DNA from: JBBROS01 sp965213855
GTDB taxonomy: Bacteria; Pseudomonadota; Alphaproteobacteria; Acetobacterales; Acetobacteraceae
Assembly: GCA_965213855.1 (NCBI GenBank)
Contig: CBDCAA010000008.1
Location: 930,001 to 994,000 of the forward strand
Direction of reading: 5' to 3'
DNA: 64,000 bases
The notes under the pieces are model-generated. The model did not search any database and was not told the DNA's origin. It saw nothing but the letters and a program-made list of their open reading frames with translations. Below, piece by piece: positions 45,815 to 54,197 of this stretch. Every line of letters begins with the position of its first letter. Position 1 is the stretch's first letter. The translations under genes were made by a program, and so were the position numbers.

Positions 45815-46378
45815 CTAGATGTTCCCCTGCTCCTCGATCGGCGGATCGTCGTCCGGACCCCAATACAGCCCCACGACCTCCTCTTTCATCACCCCACCGA
45901 CGACTTCGAACTCTCGATAGGCGTCCTTCACGAAGTTCATCGTGTCCAAGTGCTTGTCTTCGAAATACATGCGGTGCACGTCGTCCCGACCGGCGCCATA
46001 CACCACCCGCCCGATCCGGCTCCAGATGCTCGCCATCGTGCACATCCCGCACGGCTGCAACGTCGAGTACAGCACTGCGCCGCGCAACTCGTCCCGCCCA
46101 AGCCCGACGCAAGCCCGGCGGATCGCGACGATCTCGGCATGCGCCGTTGGGTCGTGCCGCAGCCCGACCTCGTTGTGCCCTTCCGCGACCACCCTGCCGT
46201 CCATCACCAGCACGCAGCCGATGCCCGACGCTCCGCGCGTCTTGTCGCCCTGCCGCGCCAGCTCGACTGCCCGGGCCATGAACCGCAGGTCGTCCGCGCC
46301 TGCGGCCTGCGCCGGCGCCGCCCCCGGGCTTGCCGTGGCCGAAGGAGCCGGCCCGGCCGGATGATCGCCTGCGCTCAT
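45815..46378 (-). CDS. nucleoside/cytidine deaminase-family enzyme
   Basis: A 187-residue zinc deaminase. The His-Ala-Glu (80-82) in DPTAHAEIVAIRRAC and the two cysteines in LQPCGMC (110 and 113) form the CDA-fold active site. The DPTAHAE form is that of guanine deaminase and TadA-type proteins rather than dCMP deaminase. A 30-residue Pro/Ala head precedes the domain. It is not fused to a reductase, so is not RibD. It lies after fusA's terminator. Confidence 0.85.
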   Translation of the reverse strand: MSAGDHPAGPAPSATASPGAAPAQAAGADDLRFMARAVELARQGDKTRGASGIGCVLVMDGRVVAEGHNEVGLRHDPTAHAEIVAIRRACVGLGRDELRGAVLYSTLQPCGMCTMASIWSRIGRVVYGAGRDDVHRMYFEDKHLDTMNFVKDAYREFEVVGGVMKEEVVGLYWGPDDDPPIEEQGNI

Positions 46379-46390
46379 GACGTCCTCAAC

Positions 46391-46420
46391 GAAAACGGCC
46401 GGGCACAGTGCCCGGCCGTT
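46391..46420 (-). terminator. rho-independent terminator after fusA
   Basis: On the minus strand a 13-bp perfect stem (AACGGCCGGGCAC with GTGCCCGGCCGTT, one-base loop) ends in TTTTC. It lies about 28 bp after the fusA stop and before the deaminase start. Confidence 0.8.
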
Positions 46421-46448
46421 CCATCAGACGCGCGAAGGAACCCGCGGT

Positions 46449-48542
46449 TCAGGCACTCTTGGCCATAATCTCGTCGGCGATGTTCCGCGGCACCGGGTCG
46501 TAGTGATGGAACTGCATCGTGAAGCTCGCCCGCCCCTTGGTCATCCCGCGAAGCTGGTTGATGTAGCCGAACATCTCCTTCAGCGGCACGTGCGCGTGCA
46601 CGATCACCGTCGATCCGCTGCTGTCCTGGCTTTGGATCGTGCCGCGGCGCCGGTTCAGGTCGCCCACCACGTCGCCCACATGGTCCTGCGGCGTCGTCAC
46701 CTCGACGTCCATGATCGGCTCCAGGATGATCGGCGCCGCGCGCTTCATCCCGTCCCGGAAGCACGCCTTGGCCGCGATCTCGAACGCCAGCGCCGACGAG
46801 TCGACGTCGTGGTACTTGCCGTCGATCAGCGTGTACTTGAAGTCCACCGTCGGGAACCCGGCCAGCACGCCCGTCTCGCACTGGTTCTTGATCCCCTTCT
46901 CCACCGCCGGGATGTATTCCTTCGGCACCGTCCCGCCGACGACCTTGTTCTCGAACACCACGCCCTGGTTCCGCTCCAGCGGCTCGAACGTGATCTTCAC
47001 CTCGGCGAACTGCCCGCTGCCGCCCGTCTGCTTCTTGTGCGTATAGGTCTCGGTGTGGGACTTGCTGATCGTCTCCCGATACGCGACCTGCGGCGCGCCG
47101 ATGTTAGCATCCACGCCGAACTCGCGGCGCAACCGGTCGATGATGATTTCGAGGTGCAGCTCGCCCATCCCCGACAGGATGGTCTGCCCGCTCTCCTGGT
47201 CCGTCTTCAGCCGCAGGCTCGGGTCCTCGCCCGCCAGCTTCTGCAAGCCCAGCGTCATCTTCTCGACGCCGTCCTTCGTCTTCGGCTCCACCGAGATATC
47301 GATCACCGGCACCGGGAACGCCATCCGCTCCAGCACCACCGGATCCTCGGCCGCCGCCAGCGTGTCGCCGGTATGCGTGTCCTTCAGCCCCACGAACGCC
47401 GCGATGTCGCCCGCATGCACTTCCTTGATCTCGTCGCGCTTGTCGGCGTGCATCTGGAACATCCGCCCGATGCGCTCCTTCTGGTCCTTCGACGTGTTCA
47501 TCACCGTGTCGCCGCTCTTCAACGTCCCGGCATAGACCCGCACGAACGTCAGCGTGCCATACTTGTCGTTGATGATCTTGAAGGCGAGACCGGCAAACGG
47601 CGCGTTGATGTTCGCCGGGATGATCCGCCGCTCGACCGTCTCATCCTCGCCCTCTTCGGCCGCGACCTTGATCCCGGGCACGTCGATCGGGCTGGGCAGG
47701 TAGTCCAGCACCGCATCCAGCAACGGCTGCACGCCCTTGTTCTTGAACGCCGTCCCGCACAGCACCGGCCGGAACGCGCCGCTGATGGCGCCCGCCTTGA
47801 TGCAGCGCTTCAGGGTCGAGACATCCACGTCGCCCTTGTCGAAATACTCCTCCATGGCCGCATCGTCGACGCTCAGCGCCGTATCCAGCAGCGTCTGCCG
47901 GGCCTCGGCGGCCTTCTCCTTCATGTCGTCCGGGATCGGCTCGTCATGGAACTTCGCCCCAAGCTCGCCGCCCTCCCAGATGATCGCCTTCATCTCGACC
48001 AGATCGACCACGCCCAGGAATCCGTCCTCGATCCCGATCGGCAGCTGCAGCGGCAGTGCGACGATGTCGAGCTTCTCCTTCAGCGTATCGAACGCGCGAT
48101 AGAAGTCCGCACCCGTCCGGTCCAGCTTGTTGATGAAGATGATGCGCGGCACGTTGTAGCGGTCCGCGAGACGCCAGTTGGTCTCGCTCTGCGGCTGCAC
48201 GCCGGCCACGCCCTCGATGATGAACACCGCGCCGTCCAGCACGCGCAACGACCGGTTCACCTCGATGTTGAAGTCGATGTGCCCGGGCGTGTCGATGATG
48301 TTGATCCGGTGGTCCTTCCACTGGCACGTCACAGCGGCCGAGGTGATCGTGATCCCCCGCTCCCGCTCCTGCGCCATGTAGTCGGTCGTCGTGTTGCCGT
48401 CATGCACCTCGCCGATCCGGTGCGAGACGCCCGTGTAATACAGGATCCGCTCCGTCGTCGTCGTCTTCCCGGCATCGATGTGCGCGGTGATGCCGATGTT
48501 CCGGATCAGGGCAAGCGGGTTCGCAGCAGCAGCGTCAGACAC
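46449..48542 (-). CDS. fusA: elongation factor G
   Basis: A 697-residue EF-G, the GTPase of ribosomal translocation. Switch and G motifs: AHIDAGKTTTTERILYYTG (20-38), DYMAQERERGITITSAA, DTPGHIDF, INKLDRTGAD, followed by domains II-V ending with GDVVGDLNRRRGTIQSQDS and AKS. GTG 48542 (GGAGG upstream) gives the proper length. It stands outside the usual str operon: no rpsL, rpsG or tuf flank it. Confidence 0.97.
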   Translation of the reverse strand: MSDAAAANPLALIRNIGITAHIDAGKTTTTERILYYTGVSHRIGEVHDGNTTTDYMAQERERGITITSAAVTCQWKDHRINIIDTPGHIDFNIEVNRSLRVLDGAVFIIEGVAGVQPQSETNWRLADRYNVPRIIFINKLDRTGADFYRAFDTLKEKLDIVALPLQLPIGIEDGFLGVVDLVEMKAIIWEGGELGAKFHDEPIPDDMKEKAAEARQTLLDTALSVDDAAMEEYFDKGDVDVSTLKRCIKAGAISGAFRPVLCGTAFKNKGVQPLLDAVLDYLPSPIDVPGIKVAAEEGEDETVERRIIPANINAPFAGLAFKIINDKYGTLTFVRVYAGTLKSGDTVMNTSKDQKERIGRMFQMHADKRDEIKEVHAGDIAAFVGLKDTHTGDTLAAAEDPVVLERMAFPVPVIDISVEPKTKDGVEKMTLGLQKLAGEDPSLRLKTDQESGQTILSGMGELHLEIIIDRLRREFGVDANIGAPQVAYRETISKSHTETYTHKKQTGGSGQFAEVKITFEPLERNQGVVFENKVVGGTVPKEYIPAVEKGIKNQCETGVLAGFPTVDFKYTLIDGKYHDVDSSALAFEIAAKACFRDGMKRAAPIILEPIMDVEVTTPQDHVGDVVGDLNRRRGTIQSQDSSGSTVIVHAHVPLKEMFGYINQLRGMTKGRASFTMQFHHYDPVPRNIADEIMAKSA

Positions 48543-48813
48543 AGGGAAACCTCCAAACGAGACCGGGCGCAACGGAACCTCCGCGCGCCCGGAAAGCCGC
48601 CGCACCCCAATCGGCCAGCAGCGTCATTCGCGCGGTATGTGCGGCACCCCGCGCCGTTTTGCAAGCGGGTCCGGCCATTCGGGACGGCCCGAGCGAGGCC
48701 GCGATGGCTCGGGCGCAAGGCTCCGCACAACGACTTCGGCCCTCGGGAGGACGCAGCGGTCACGGCGCATCGTGCCTGTGCTAGAAAAGCGGTTCGCCCA
48801 AGGAGCGGCCGCC

Positions 48814-49080
48814 ATGCAGCAACTCACGATTACCCTTTCCGACGAGATCGTGGCCAAGATCGAGGCGACCGTCGCCGCAGGCGCGTTCCCGGACGCGAGC
48901 ACCCTGATCGAGGAGAGCGTCCGCGAACGACTGGTTCCGGATCCGGCGTTTGAAAGCTGGCTTCACACCGAGGTCCTGCCCGGCATCGCCGAGTGGGAAG
49001 CCAACCCGGCCGACGGCATCCCGATCGACCAAATCCTGCCGCGCCTGCGTGCACGCCAGGCAGGCGCGGCAAGACGCTGA
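48814..49080 (+). CDS. parD: ParD-like antitoxin
   Basis: An 88-residue ribbon-helix-helix protein with a QQLTITLSDEIVAKIEATVAAGAFPDASTLIEESVRERL N-terminal half, the CopG/ParD DNA-binding motif, and an acidic, Trp-containing C-terminus that would wrap the toxin. AGGAG precedes ATG. The toxin-like gene follows after a short gap. It would repress its own operon. Confidence 0.85.
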   Translation: MQQLTITLSDEIVAKIEATVAAGAFPDASTLIEESVRERLVPDPAFESWLHTEVLPGIAEWEANPADGIPIDQILPRLRARQAGAARR

Positions 49081-49141
49081 TCAGGCCTAATCTTCCCGTT
49101 GCCAGTCGTTTTCTCGAACCGCAGAGCGGCATATTGACTGC

Positions 49142-49390
49142 TTGTATGGCTACATCGCCAGCCGGTCGGGTAAGGCGAGGGCCGACCGGTATACCGAGCG
49201 GATCCTTGCCGCATGCGAAGCGCTCGGCACCTTCCCGCAACGCGGCCAGGACCTCGGCGACCTGAAACCGGGTCTGCGGTCCATCGGTTTCGAGCGCCGA
49301 GTGACCATCGTCTCTCAGGTCACGCCGCAAGTGGTCGTCGTCCAGGGCGTGTTCTACGGCGGCCAGGACTGGCCCACGAAGTTGAGCTAG
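49142..49390 (+). CDS. parE: ParE-like toxin lacking a normal N-terminus
   Basis: An 82-residue product from TTG 49142. The core is ParE/RelE-like: YGYIASRSGKARADRYTERILAACEALGTFPQRGQDLGDLKPGLRSIGFERRVTIVSQV, followed by VVVVQGVFYGGQDW. ParE proteins usually have about 16 more residues (first strand and helix start). The frame stays open back to 49091 and encodes a fitting SFSRTAERHIDCLYGYI, but without ATG, GTG or TTG; a TTG in the next frame (49099) would give LPVV, so a 1-nt shift in the T-run is possible. It may be inactive. It overlaps ftsY by 4 bp tail to tail. Confidence 0.55.
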   Translation: MYGYIASRSGKARADRYTERILAACEALGTFPQRGQDLGDLKPGLRSIGFERRVTIVSQVTPQVVVVQGVFYGGQDWPTKLS

Positions 49391-50304
49391 GCGCCCACCA
49401 ACCCCCGCGCAAACTCCCCCGCATCGAACGGCCGCAAATCCTCCACGCCCTCGCCGACCCCGACGGCCACCACCGGCAGCCCGAACCCGTCCGCCAGCGC
49501 CACCACCACGCCCCCCCGCGCACTCCCGTCGAGCTTGGTCACCACCAGCCCGGTCACGTCCACCATCTCCTTGAACACCCGCACCTGCTCCACCGCGTTC
49601 TGCCCCGTCGTCGCATCCAGCACGAGCAGGACCGAATGCGGCGCCGACGGCTCCAGCTTCTTCATCACCCGCACGAGCTTCCGCAGCTCCTCCATCAGCA
49701 CGCTCTTGTTGTGCAGCCGCCCCGCCGTGTCGATCAGCAGCACATCCGCCCCCTCGGCCTTCGCCCGCTGCAGCCCGGTGAACGCCAGCCCGGCCGAATC
49801 CGTCCCGGCCGCCCCGCTCACCACCGGCGCCCCCGTCCGGCTGCCCCACACCTGCAACTGCTCCACCGCCGCCGCCCGGAACGTGTCCCCCGCCACCAGC
49901 ATCGGCCGCAGCCCCTCGCTGCGAAACTGCTGCGCCAGCTTGCCGATGGTCGTCGTCTTCCCGGTCCCGTTCACCCCCACCACCAGCACCACATGCGGTC
50001 GCAAGCTCCGGTCGATCACCAGCGGCCGCGCCGCCGGCGCCAAGATCGCCGCGATCTCACCCGCCAGCGCCTCGCGCACCTCGCCATCCGTCACGTCGGT
50101 GCCGAACCGCGTCCGCCGGAATTCCCCAATGATGTGCTGCGCCACGGCCGGGCCCATGTCGGCCCCGATCAGCAGCTCCTCCAGCTCCTCCAGCGCCGCA
50201 TCGTCCAGCTTGCGCTTCGTGAACGTCGCCGCGATGCCGCCCGCCAGCTTCTGGGTCGACCGGCTCAACCCCTCCTTCAACCGCGAGAAGAACCCCAGCG
50301 CCAT
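49387..50304 (-). CDS. ftsY: signal recognition particle receptor FtsY
   Basis: A 305-residue FtsY comprising mainly the NG domain without the long acidic A domain. It begins ALGFFSRLKEGLSRSTQKL (membrane-binding helix), then GVNGTGKTTTIGKLA (P-loop, 110-117), DTFRAAAVEQLQVW, IDTAGR, and TKLDGSARGG. It brings SRP-ribosomes to SecYEG. The start overlaps the mtaB stop by one base (TGATG). Confidence 0.96.
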   Translation of the reverse strand: MALGFFSRLKEGLSRSTQKLAGGIAATFTKRKLDDAALEELEELLIGADMGPAVAQHIIGEFRRTRFGTDVTDGEVREALAGEIAAILAPAARPLVIDRSLRPHVVLVVGVNGTGKTTTIGKLAQQFRSEGLRPMLVAGDTFRAAAVEQLQVWGSRTGAPVVSGAAGTDSAGLAFTGLQRAKAEGADVLLIDTAGRLHNKSVLMEELRKLVRVMKKLEPSAPHSVLLVLDATTGQNAVEQVRVFKEMVDVTGLVVTKLDGSARGGVVVALADGFGLPVVAVGVGEGVEDLRPFDAGEFARGLVGA

Positions 50305-51539
50305 CAGACCACCAACCCGTCCGCATCGGCCGACAACACCGTTCGCCACACGAGGCTGCCTACCTCGGCCGCCATCCCGAACCGCACCGGCGCAAACCCC
50401 TCCGTGTGCCCCCGCGTTCCGCGCCCATCGCCCCGCTCCACGACCACGCCAACGGCCGTCCCCACAAGCCCGGCATGCAGCCGCGCCGCATGCACGCGCG
50501 CCGCCGACCGCAGCCGTGCCGCCCGCTCCCGCCGCAGCGCCACCGGCACCTGCGGCATCCGCGCCGCCGGCGTCCCCGCCCGCTCGCTGTAGGGGAACAC
50601 GTGCACATACGGCACCGCCGCCTCGTCCACGAAGGCCAGCGTCTCCGCGAACAGCGCCTCCGTCTCGGTCGGGAACCCGGCGATCAGGTCCGCGCCCACC
50701 GTCACCCCCGGCCGCACCGCCCGCGCCCGCGCCACCGCCGCCAGCACCCCCGCCCGCGTATGCCGCCGCCGCATCCGCTTCAGCACCAGGTCCGCCCCCG
50801 CCTGCACCGACAGATGCAGATGCGGCATCAACCGCTCCTCCCCGCCCAGCACGGTCCAGAACGCCTCGTCCAGCATCGCCGGATCCAGCGAGCTCAACCG
50901 CAGCCGTGGCAACTGGGGCACGCTCCGCAACACTCGCCGCACGAGCGCCGCCAGACCAGGCCGCTCCGGCAGGTCTGCGCCCCAGCTCGCCAGGTCCACC
51001 CCCGTCAGCACCACCTCGTTGCACCCGCCCGCCACCAGACGCCGGACCTGCTGCACCACCGCGCCGGGCGCCACCGACCGGTTCGGCCCCCGCCCCTGCG
51101 GGATGATGCAGAACGTGCAGTGATGGTCGCACCCCTGCTGCACGTCGACGAAAGCCCGGGCCCGCCCCGCCATGCCGTCCAACCCCGCAGGCGCATGGCC
51201 CCGTGCCACCCGGATGTCGCCCACCATCGAGCCAGTCTCGCGCCACGCCGCCCCATCCAGCTTCTCGAGGTTGCCCAGCACCCGCGACACCCCCGGCAAC
51301 CCCGCCCACCGCGCCGGGTCGATCTGCACCGCACACCCGGTCACCACGACCGAAACCCCAGGCCGCTCCCGCACCACCCGCGCGATCGCCTGCCGCGCCT
51401 GCCGCTCCGCCTCCAACGTCACCGCACACGTGTTCACCACCACCGTGTCGCGCAGATGCCCCGCCAACCCCCCGATTGCCTCACTCTCGACCGCATTCAA
51501 CCGGCACCCGAACGTGATCACCTCAACCACGGCCGACAT
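50304..51539 (-). CDS. mtaB: tRNA t6A37 methylthiotransferase MtaB
   Basis: A 411-residue radical-SAM methylthiotransferase that makes ms2t6A37 in tRNA. The N-terminal domain carries Cys12 (FGCRLNAVES), Cys38 (VNTCAVT) and Cys69 (VTGCAVQ) for one Fe-S cluster; the radical SAM triad is Cys137, Cys141, Cys144 in GCDHHCTFC. FGCRLN is the MtaB rather than MiaB/RimO form. ATG 51539 is immediately preceded by a purine run from a dispersed repeat. It is coupled to ftsY. Confidence 0.93.
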   Translation of the reverse strand: MSAVVEVITFGCRLNAVESEAIGGLAGHLRDTVVVNTCAVTLEAERQARQAIARVVRERPGVSVVVTGCAVQIDPARWAGLPGVSRVLGNLEKLDGAAWRETGSMVGDIRVARGHAPAGLDGMAGRARAFVDVQQGCDHHCTFCIIPQGRGPNRSVAPGAVVQQVRRLVAGGCNEVVLTGVDLASWGADLPERPGLAALVRRVLRSVPQLPRLRLSSLDPAMLDEAFWTVLGGEERLMPHLHLSVQAGADLVLKRMRRRHTRAGVLAAVARARAVRPGVTVGADLIAGFPTETEALFAETLAFVDEAAVPYVHVFPYSERAGTPAARMPQVPVALRRERAARLRSAARVHAARLHAGLVGTAVGVVVERGDGRGTRGHTEGFAPVRFGMAAEVGSLVWRTVLSADADGLVV

Positions 51540-51540
51540 C

Positions 51541-51575
51541 CCCCTCTCCCCCCGGGATAGGGCCGGGGTGCGGGT
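51541..51575 (+). repeat. palindromic intergenic repeat, hybrid A/B, abutting mtaB
   Basis: CCCCTCTCCCCCCGGGATAGGG with tail CCGGGGTGCGGGT. Its C-rich end touches the mtaB ATG, so read on the minus strand it provides a purine-rich Shine-Dalgarno. Confidence 0.7.
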
Positions 51576-51593
51576 ATAAGGCACGCGCAAACC

Positions 51594-52397
51594 TCAAACC
51601 TCCGCCTCCCCCCAAAAACTCGTCGCCACCGGACCCGCCATCAGCACGTGCCCATTCCCGCGCACTTCGATCTCCAGCGCCCCTCCATCCATCTCCACCA
51701 CCACGCGCGACCCCACCAGGCCGCGCCGCGCCGCATTCACCGCCGCCGCACACGCGCCCGACCCGCACGCCAGCGTCAACCCCGCCCCCCGCTCCCAAAC
51801 CCGCAACCGCATCCGCCCGGGGCCAAGCACCTGCGCAAATCCCGCATTCACCCGCTCCGGGAACAACGGATCGACTTCCACTCCCGGCCCTAGAACCTCT
51901 GCGACCGACACGTCGTCGACGAAGAACGTCGCATGCGGGTTCCCCATCGAACATGCCGCCGGGTCCCCGGCCAGCGGCAGATGCAGCGTATCGACCGCCC
52001 GCGCCAACGGTACGTCCCGCCACCCGGTCGCCGCCGCCCCCATGTCCACCCGGAACCGCCCATCCCCCAGCCGCTCGCACGCCAGGTCTCCCGCGATCGT
52101 CCGGATCACCTGGAACGGATGCCCCGTCTGCTCGAACAGCAGTTCCGCCACGCAGCGTGTCGCGTTCCCGCACGCCCCGGCCTCGCTCCCATCCGGGTTC
52201 CGGATCCGCATCAACACGTCCGCATCGGTCCCCGCCGGCCGCGGATGCAGCGTGATGAACTGATCGCACCCCACCCCCAGCCGCCGATCGGCCAGCCGCC
52301 GCACCTGTGCCGCCGTCAGGTCGAACGGCCGCGCCCGCTCGTCCACCACGACGAAATCGTTGCCCGCACCATGCATCTTGACGAAGGGGACCCGCAT
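51594..52397 (-). CDS. dapF: diaminopimelate epimerase
   Basis: A 267-residue DapF, which converts LL-diaminopimelate to the meso form for lysine and peptidoglycan. It starts RVPFVKMHGAGNDFVVVDER; the catalytic pair is Cys76 in GACGNATR and Cys211 in ACGSGACA. VGCDQ and SMGNPHA complete the signature. It precedes mtaB-ftsY on the minus strand, the common alphaproteobacterial order. Confidence 0.96.
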   Translation of the reverse strand: MRVPFVKMHGAGNDFVVVDERARPFDLTAAQVRRLADRRLGVGCDQFITLHPRPAGTDADVLMRIRNPDGSEAGACGNATRCVAELLFEQTGHPFQVIRTIAGDLACERLGDGRFRVDMGAAATGWRDVPLARAVDTLHLPLAGDPAACSMGNPHATFFVDDVSVAEVLGPGVEVDPLFPERVNAGFAQVLGPGRMRLRVWERGAGLTLACGSGACAAAVNAARRGLVGSRVVVEMDGGALEIEVRGNGHVLMAGPVATSFWGEAEV

Positions 52398-52463
52398 AGC
52401 GCCTGCCTATAAGCCCACCCCACAAGCCAAGATAGGCCACACAACCCGCCCCTTCCCACGCTT

Positions 52464-52500
52464 TCCCCTCCTCCCTTCCACGGAGGGGCCGGGGGTGGGT
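52464..52500 (+). repeat. palindromic intergenic repeat, subfamily B
   Basis: TCCCCTCCTCCCTTCCACGGAGGGG with tail CCGGGGGTGGGT, located between the divergent dapF and substrate-binding protein genes. Confidence 0.75.
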
Positions 52501-52548
52501 GAAGCCGCAAGACCACGCCCCAACCCACACCGCACCGAAAGCCCTCCC

Positions 52549-53541
52549 ATGCTCCGCCGCACCCTCCTCGCCGCCGCCGCAGCGCTCGCCGCACGCCCCA
52601 CCCGCGCCGCCGACCCCACCCCCGTCCGCATCAGCCACGGCCTGGGCGTCCTCTACCTCCCGCTCATCGTCATGCGCGAAGCCAAGCTCGTCGAGAAACA
52701 CCTCGACCACGCCGGCCTCCCCGCCGCCGTCTCCTGGACCACGCTCGACGGCGGCGGCGCCATCAACGACGCCATGCTCGCCGGCGCGCTCGACATCGCC
52801 GGAACCTCCATCCCCGGCTTCCTCACCCTCTGGTCAAAGGGCCGCGGCACCCGCTCCGAAGTCGTCGGCGTCTCCGGCCTCAGCACCTGCGCCCTCGTCC
52901 TCAACACCAACCGCCCCGACCTCACCGCCCTTTCCGACTTCAAGCCCGGCGACAAGATCGCCGTCCCCAACGCCAAGGTCAGCCTTCAGGCCGTCGTCCT
53001 CCAAATGGCCGTCGCCCAGCAGTTCGGCCCCGACAACTGGAACAAGCTCGACGACAACACAATCAGCCTCGCCCACCCCTCCGCCACGGCCGCACTCCTG
53101 TCCGGCAACCGCGACGTCGCCGCCCACTTCGCCAGCCCGCCCTTCACCCTCGCCGAAGCCGCCAGCCCCCGCATCCACGCCATCCTGCGCAGCCCCGACA
53201 TCCTCGGCGACATCACGCTCGACATGGTCTACGCCGCCCGCCGCTTCACCGCCGCGAACCCCGGCCACGTCGCCGCCTTCATCGCCGCCCAGGGCGAGGC
53301 CAACGCCCTCATCGCTACCAGCCCCGCAGAAGCCACCCGCCTCTTCATCCAGAACAGCGGCAGCAAGATCGACCCGGCAGAAATCGCAGCCGTCCTGACC
53401 GATCCGCAAACCCGCTTCGACACCCTGCCCCACGGCTTCATGCGATACGTCGCGTTCATGCAGCGCGCCGGAACCATCCGCGCCACCCCCAAAGACTGGC
53501 ACGAAGCCTTCGTCCCCGAACTCACCGGCGAAGGCAGCTAA
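52549..53541 (+). CDS. orphan ABC-type substrate-binding protein (NMT1/SsuA-like)
   Basis: A 330-residue secreted binding protein with a signal peptide (MLRRTLLAAAAALAARPTRA). It resembles the NMT1/SsuA family: VRISHGLGVLYLPLIVMREAKLVEKHL, the GGGAINDAMLAGALDIAGTSI loop, and HPSATAALLSGNRDVAAHFASPPF. The family binds sulfonates, nitrate, taurine or thiamine precursors. No permease or ATPase gene is adjacent, so the partners lie elsewhere. It starts at ATG 52549. Confidence 0.85.
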   Translation: MLRRTLLAAAAALAARPTRAADPTPVRISHGLGVLYLPLIVMREAKLVEKHLDHAGLPAAVSWTTLDGGGAINDAMLAGALDIAGTSIPGFLTLWSKGRGTRSEVVGVSGLSTCALVLNTNRPDLTALSDFKPGDKIAVPNAKVSLQAVVLQMAVAQQFGPDNWNKLDDNTISLAHPSATAALLSGNRDVAAHFASPPFTLAEAASPRIHAILRSPDILGDITLDMVYAARRFTAANPGHVAAFIAAQGEANALIATSPAEATRLFIQNSGSKIDPAEIAAVLTDPQTRFDTLPHGFMRYVAFMQRAGTIRATPKDWHEAFVPELTGEGS

Positions 53542-53726
53542 ACCAAACCCAATTGACCCCTCATCCTTCGGTCAGGAACGGAAAGAGGTATGGCCGTAGG
53601 TTCGCCGGTCGAACCCCGGCACCGGCCACCCGAAACGCACCGTTACACTCCGACACGTTGATCCCACGCCCCTGCTTTCCATCTATCTGCTACAACGACC
53701 CTCAACCTTCGCCCGGAGTGATCGCC

Positions 53727-54152
53727 ATGCTCGCCCGCGTTTTCGCCGCCGGCCTCGTCGCCGCCACCGCCCTCGCCACCCCCGTCCAGCCCGCCCAGGC
53801 CTGGGGCGGCGGCGGCGGGTTCGGCCTCGGGATCGGGCTCGGCCTCACCTCCGGCCTGGTTGCCGGCGCCGTGCTCAGCCGCCCCTACTACGCCCCCTAC
53901 CCTTACGCCTATGCCCCCTACTACGCCCCGGCCCCCGTCTACGCCGCCCCCTACCCCTATCCGCCAGCGGTCTACGCACCGCCGCCCGTCGTCTATGCGC
54001 CACCCCAGGCATACGCGCCTGCCTATGCCCCGGCACCCGCCTACGCCGCGGCGCCTCCCGCCAACTACCGCCCAGCCCCACAGCCTGCGCAAACCCCGAG
54101 CTGCGGCCAGGGCCGGTTCTTCAATACGCTGACCGGCAGCTGCGATCGTTAA
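53727..54152 (+). CDS. Pro/Tyr/Ala-rich secreted protein
   Basis: A 141-residue protein: signal peptide (cleavage near QAWG, residue 24), a Gly-rich hydrophobic stretch (GGGGGFGLGIGLGLTSGLVAGAVL, about 26-50), then a long Tyr-Ala-Pro-Pro repeat region (YAPYPYAYAPYYAPAP-type), and a short Cys-containing tail (CGQGRFFNTLTGSC) with two Cys that may form a disulfide. Such proteins are found on alphaproteobacterial cell envelopes; function unknown. Confidence 0.75.
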   Translation: MLARVFAAGLVAATALATPVQPAQAWGGGGGFGLGIGLGLTSGLVAGAVLSRPYYAPYPYAYAPYYAPAPVYAAPYPYPPAVYAPPPVVYAPPQAYAPAYAPAPAYAAAPPANYRPAPQPAQTPSCGQGRFFNTLTGSCDR

Positions 54153-54171
54153 CCCACGGTCCCGTCCGGCG

Positions 54172-54191
54172 CCCCTCCAGCCTAGGAGGGG
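54172..54191. terminator. bidirectional hairpin between convergent genes
   Basis: CCCCTCC, a 6-nt loop, and GGAGGGG form a 7-bp perfect stem between the Tyr/Pro-rich gene and the phosphoesterase gene. It may be a short relative of the dispersed repeat. Confidence 0.5.
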
Positions 54192-54197
54192 ACCGGT

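Noticed and set aside
48543..48813. Gene between fusA and parD
   Set aside because: Open frames here have shadow-like composition and no ribosome site; it probably holds the two divergent promoters.
46377..48953. Very long plus-strand ORF (858 codons) opposite fusA
   Set aside because: Arg/His/Leu-rich translation typical of the antisense frame of a high-GC gene; EF-G on the other strand is certain.
53553..53628. Complete tRNA gene
   Set aside because: Only a T-arm-like hairpin and a 3' acceptor-like end are present; no D-arm or anticodon arm can be drawn.
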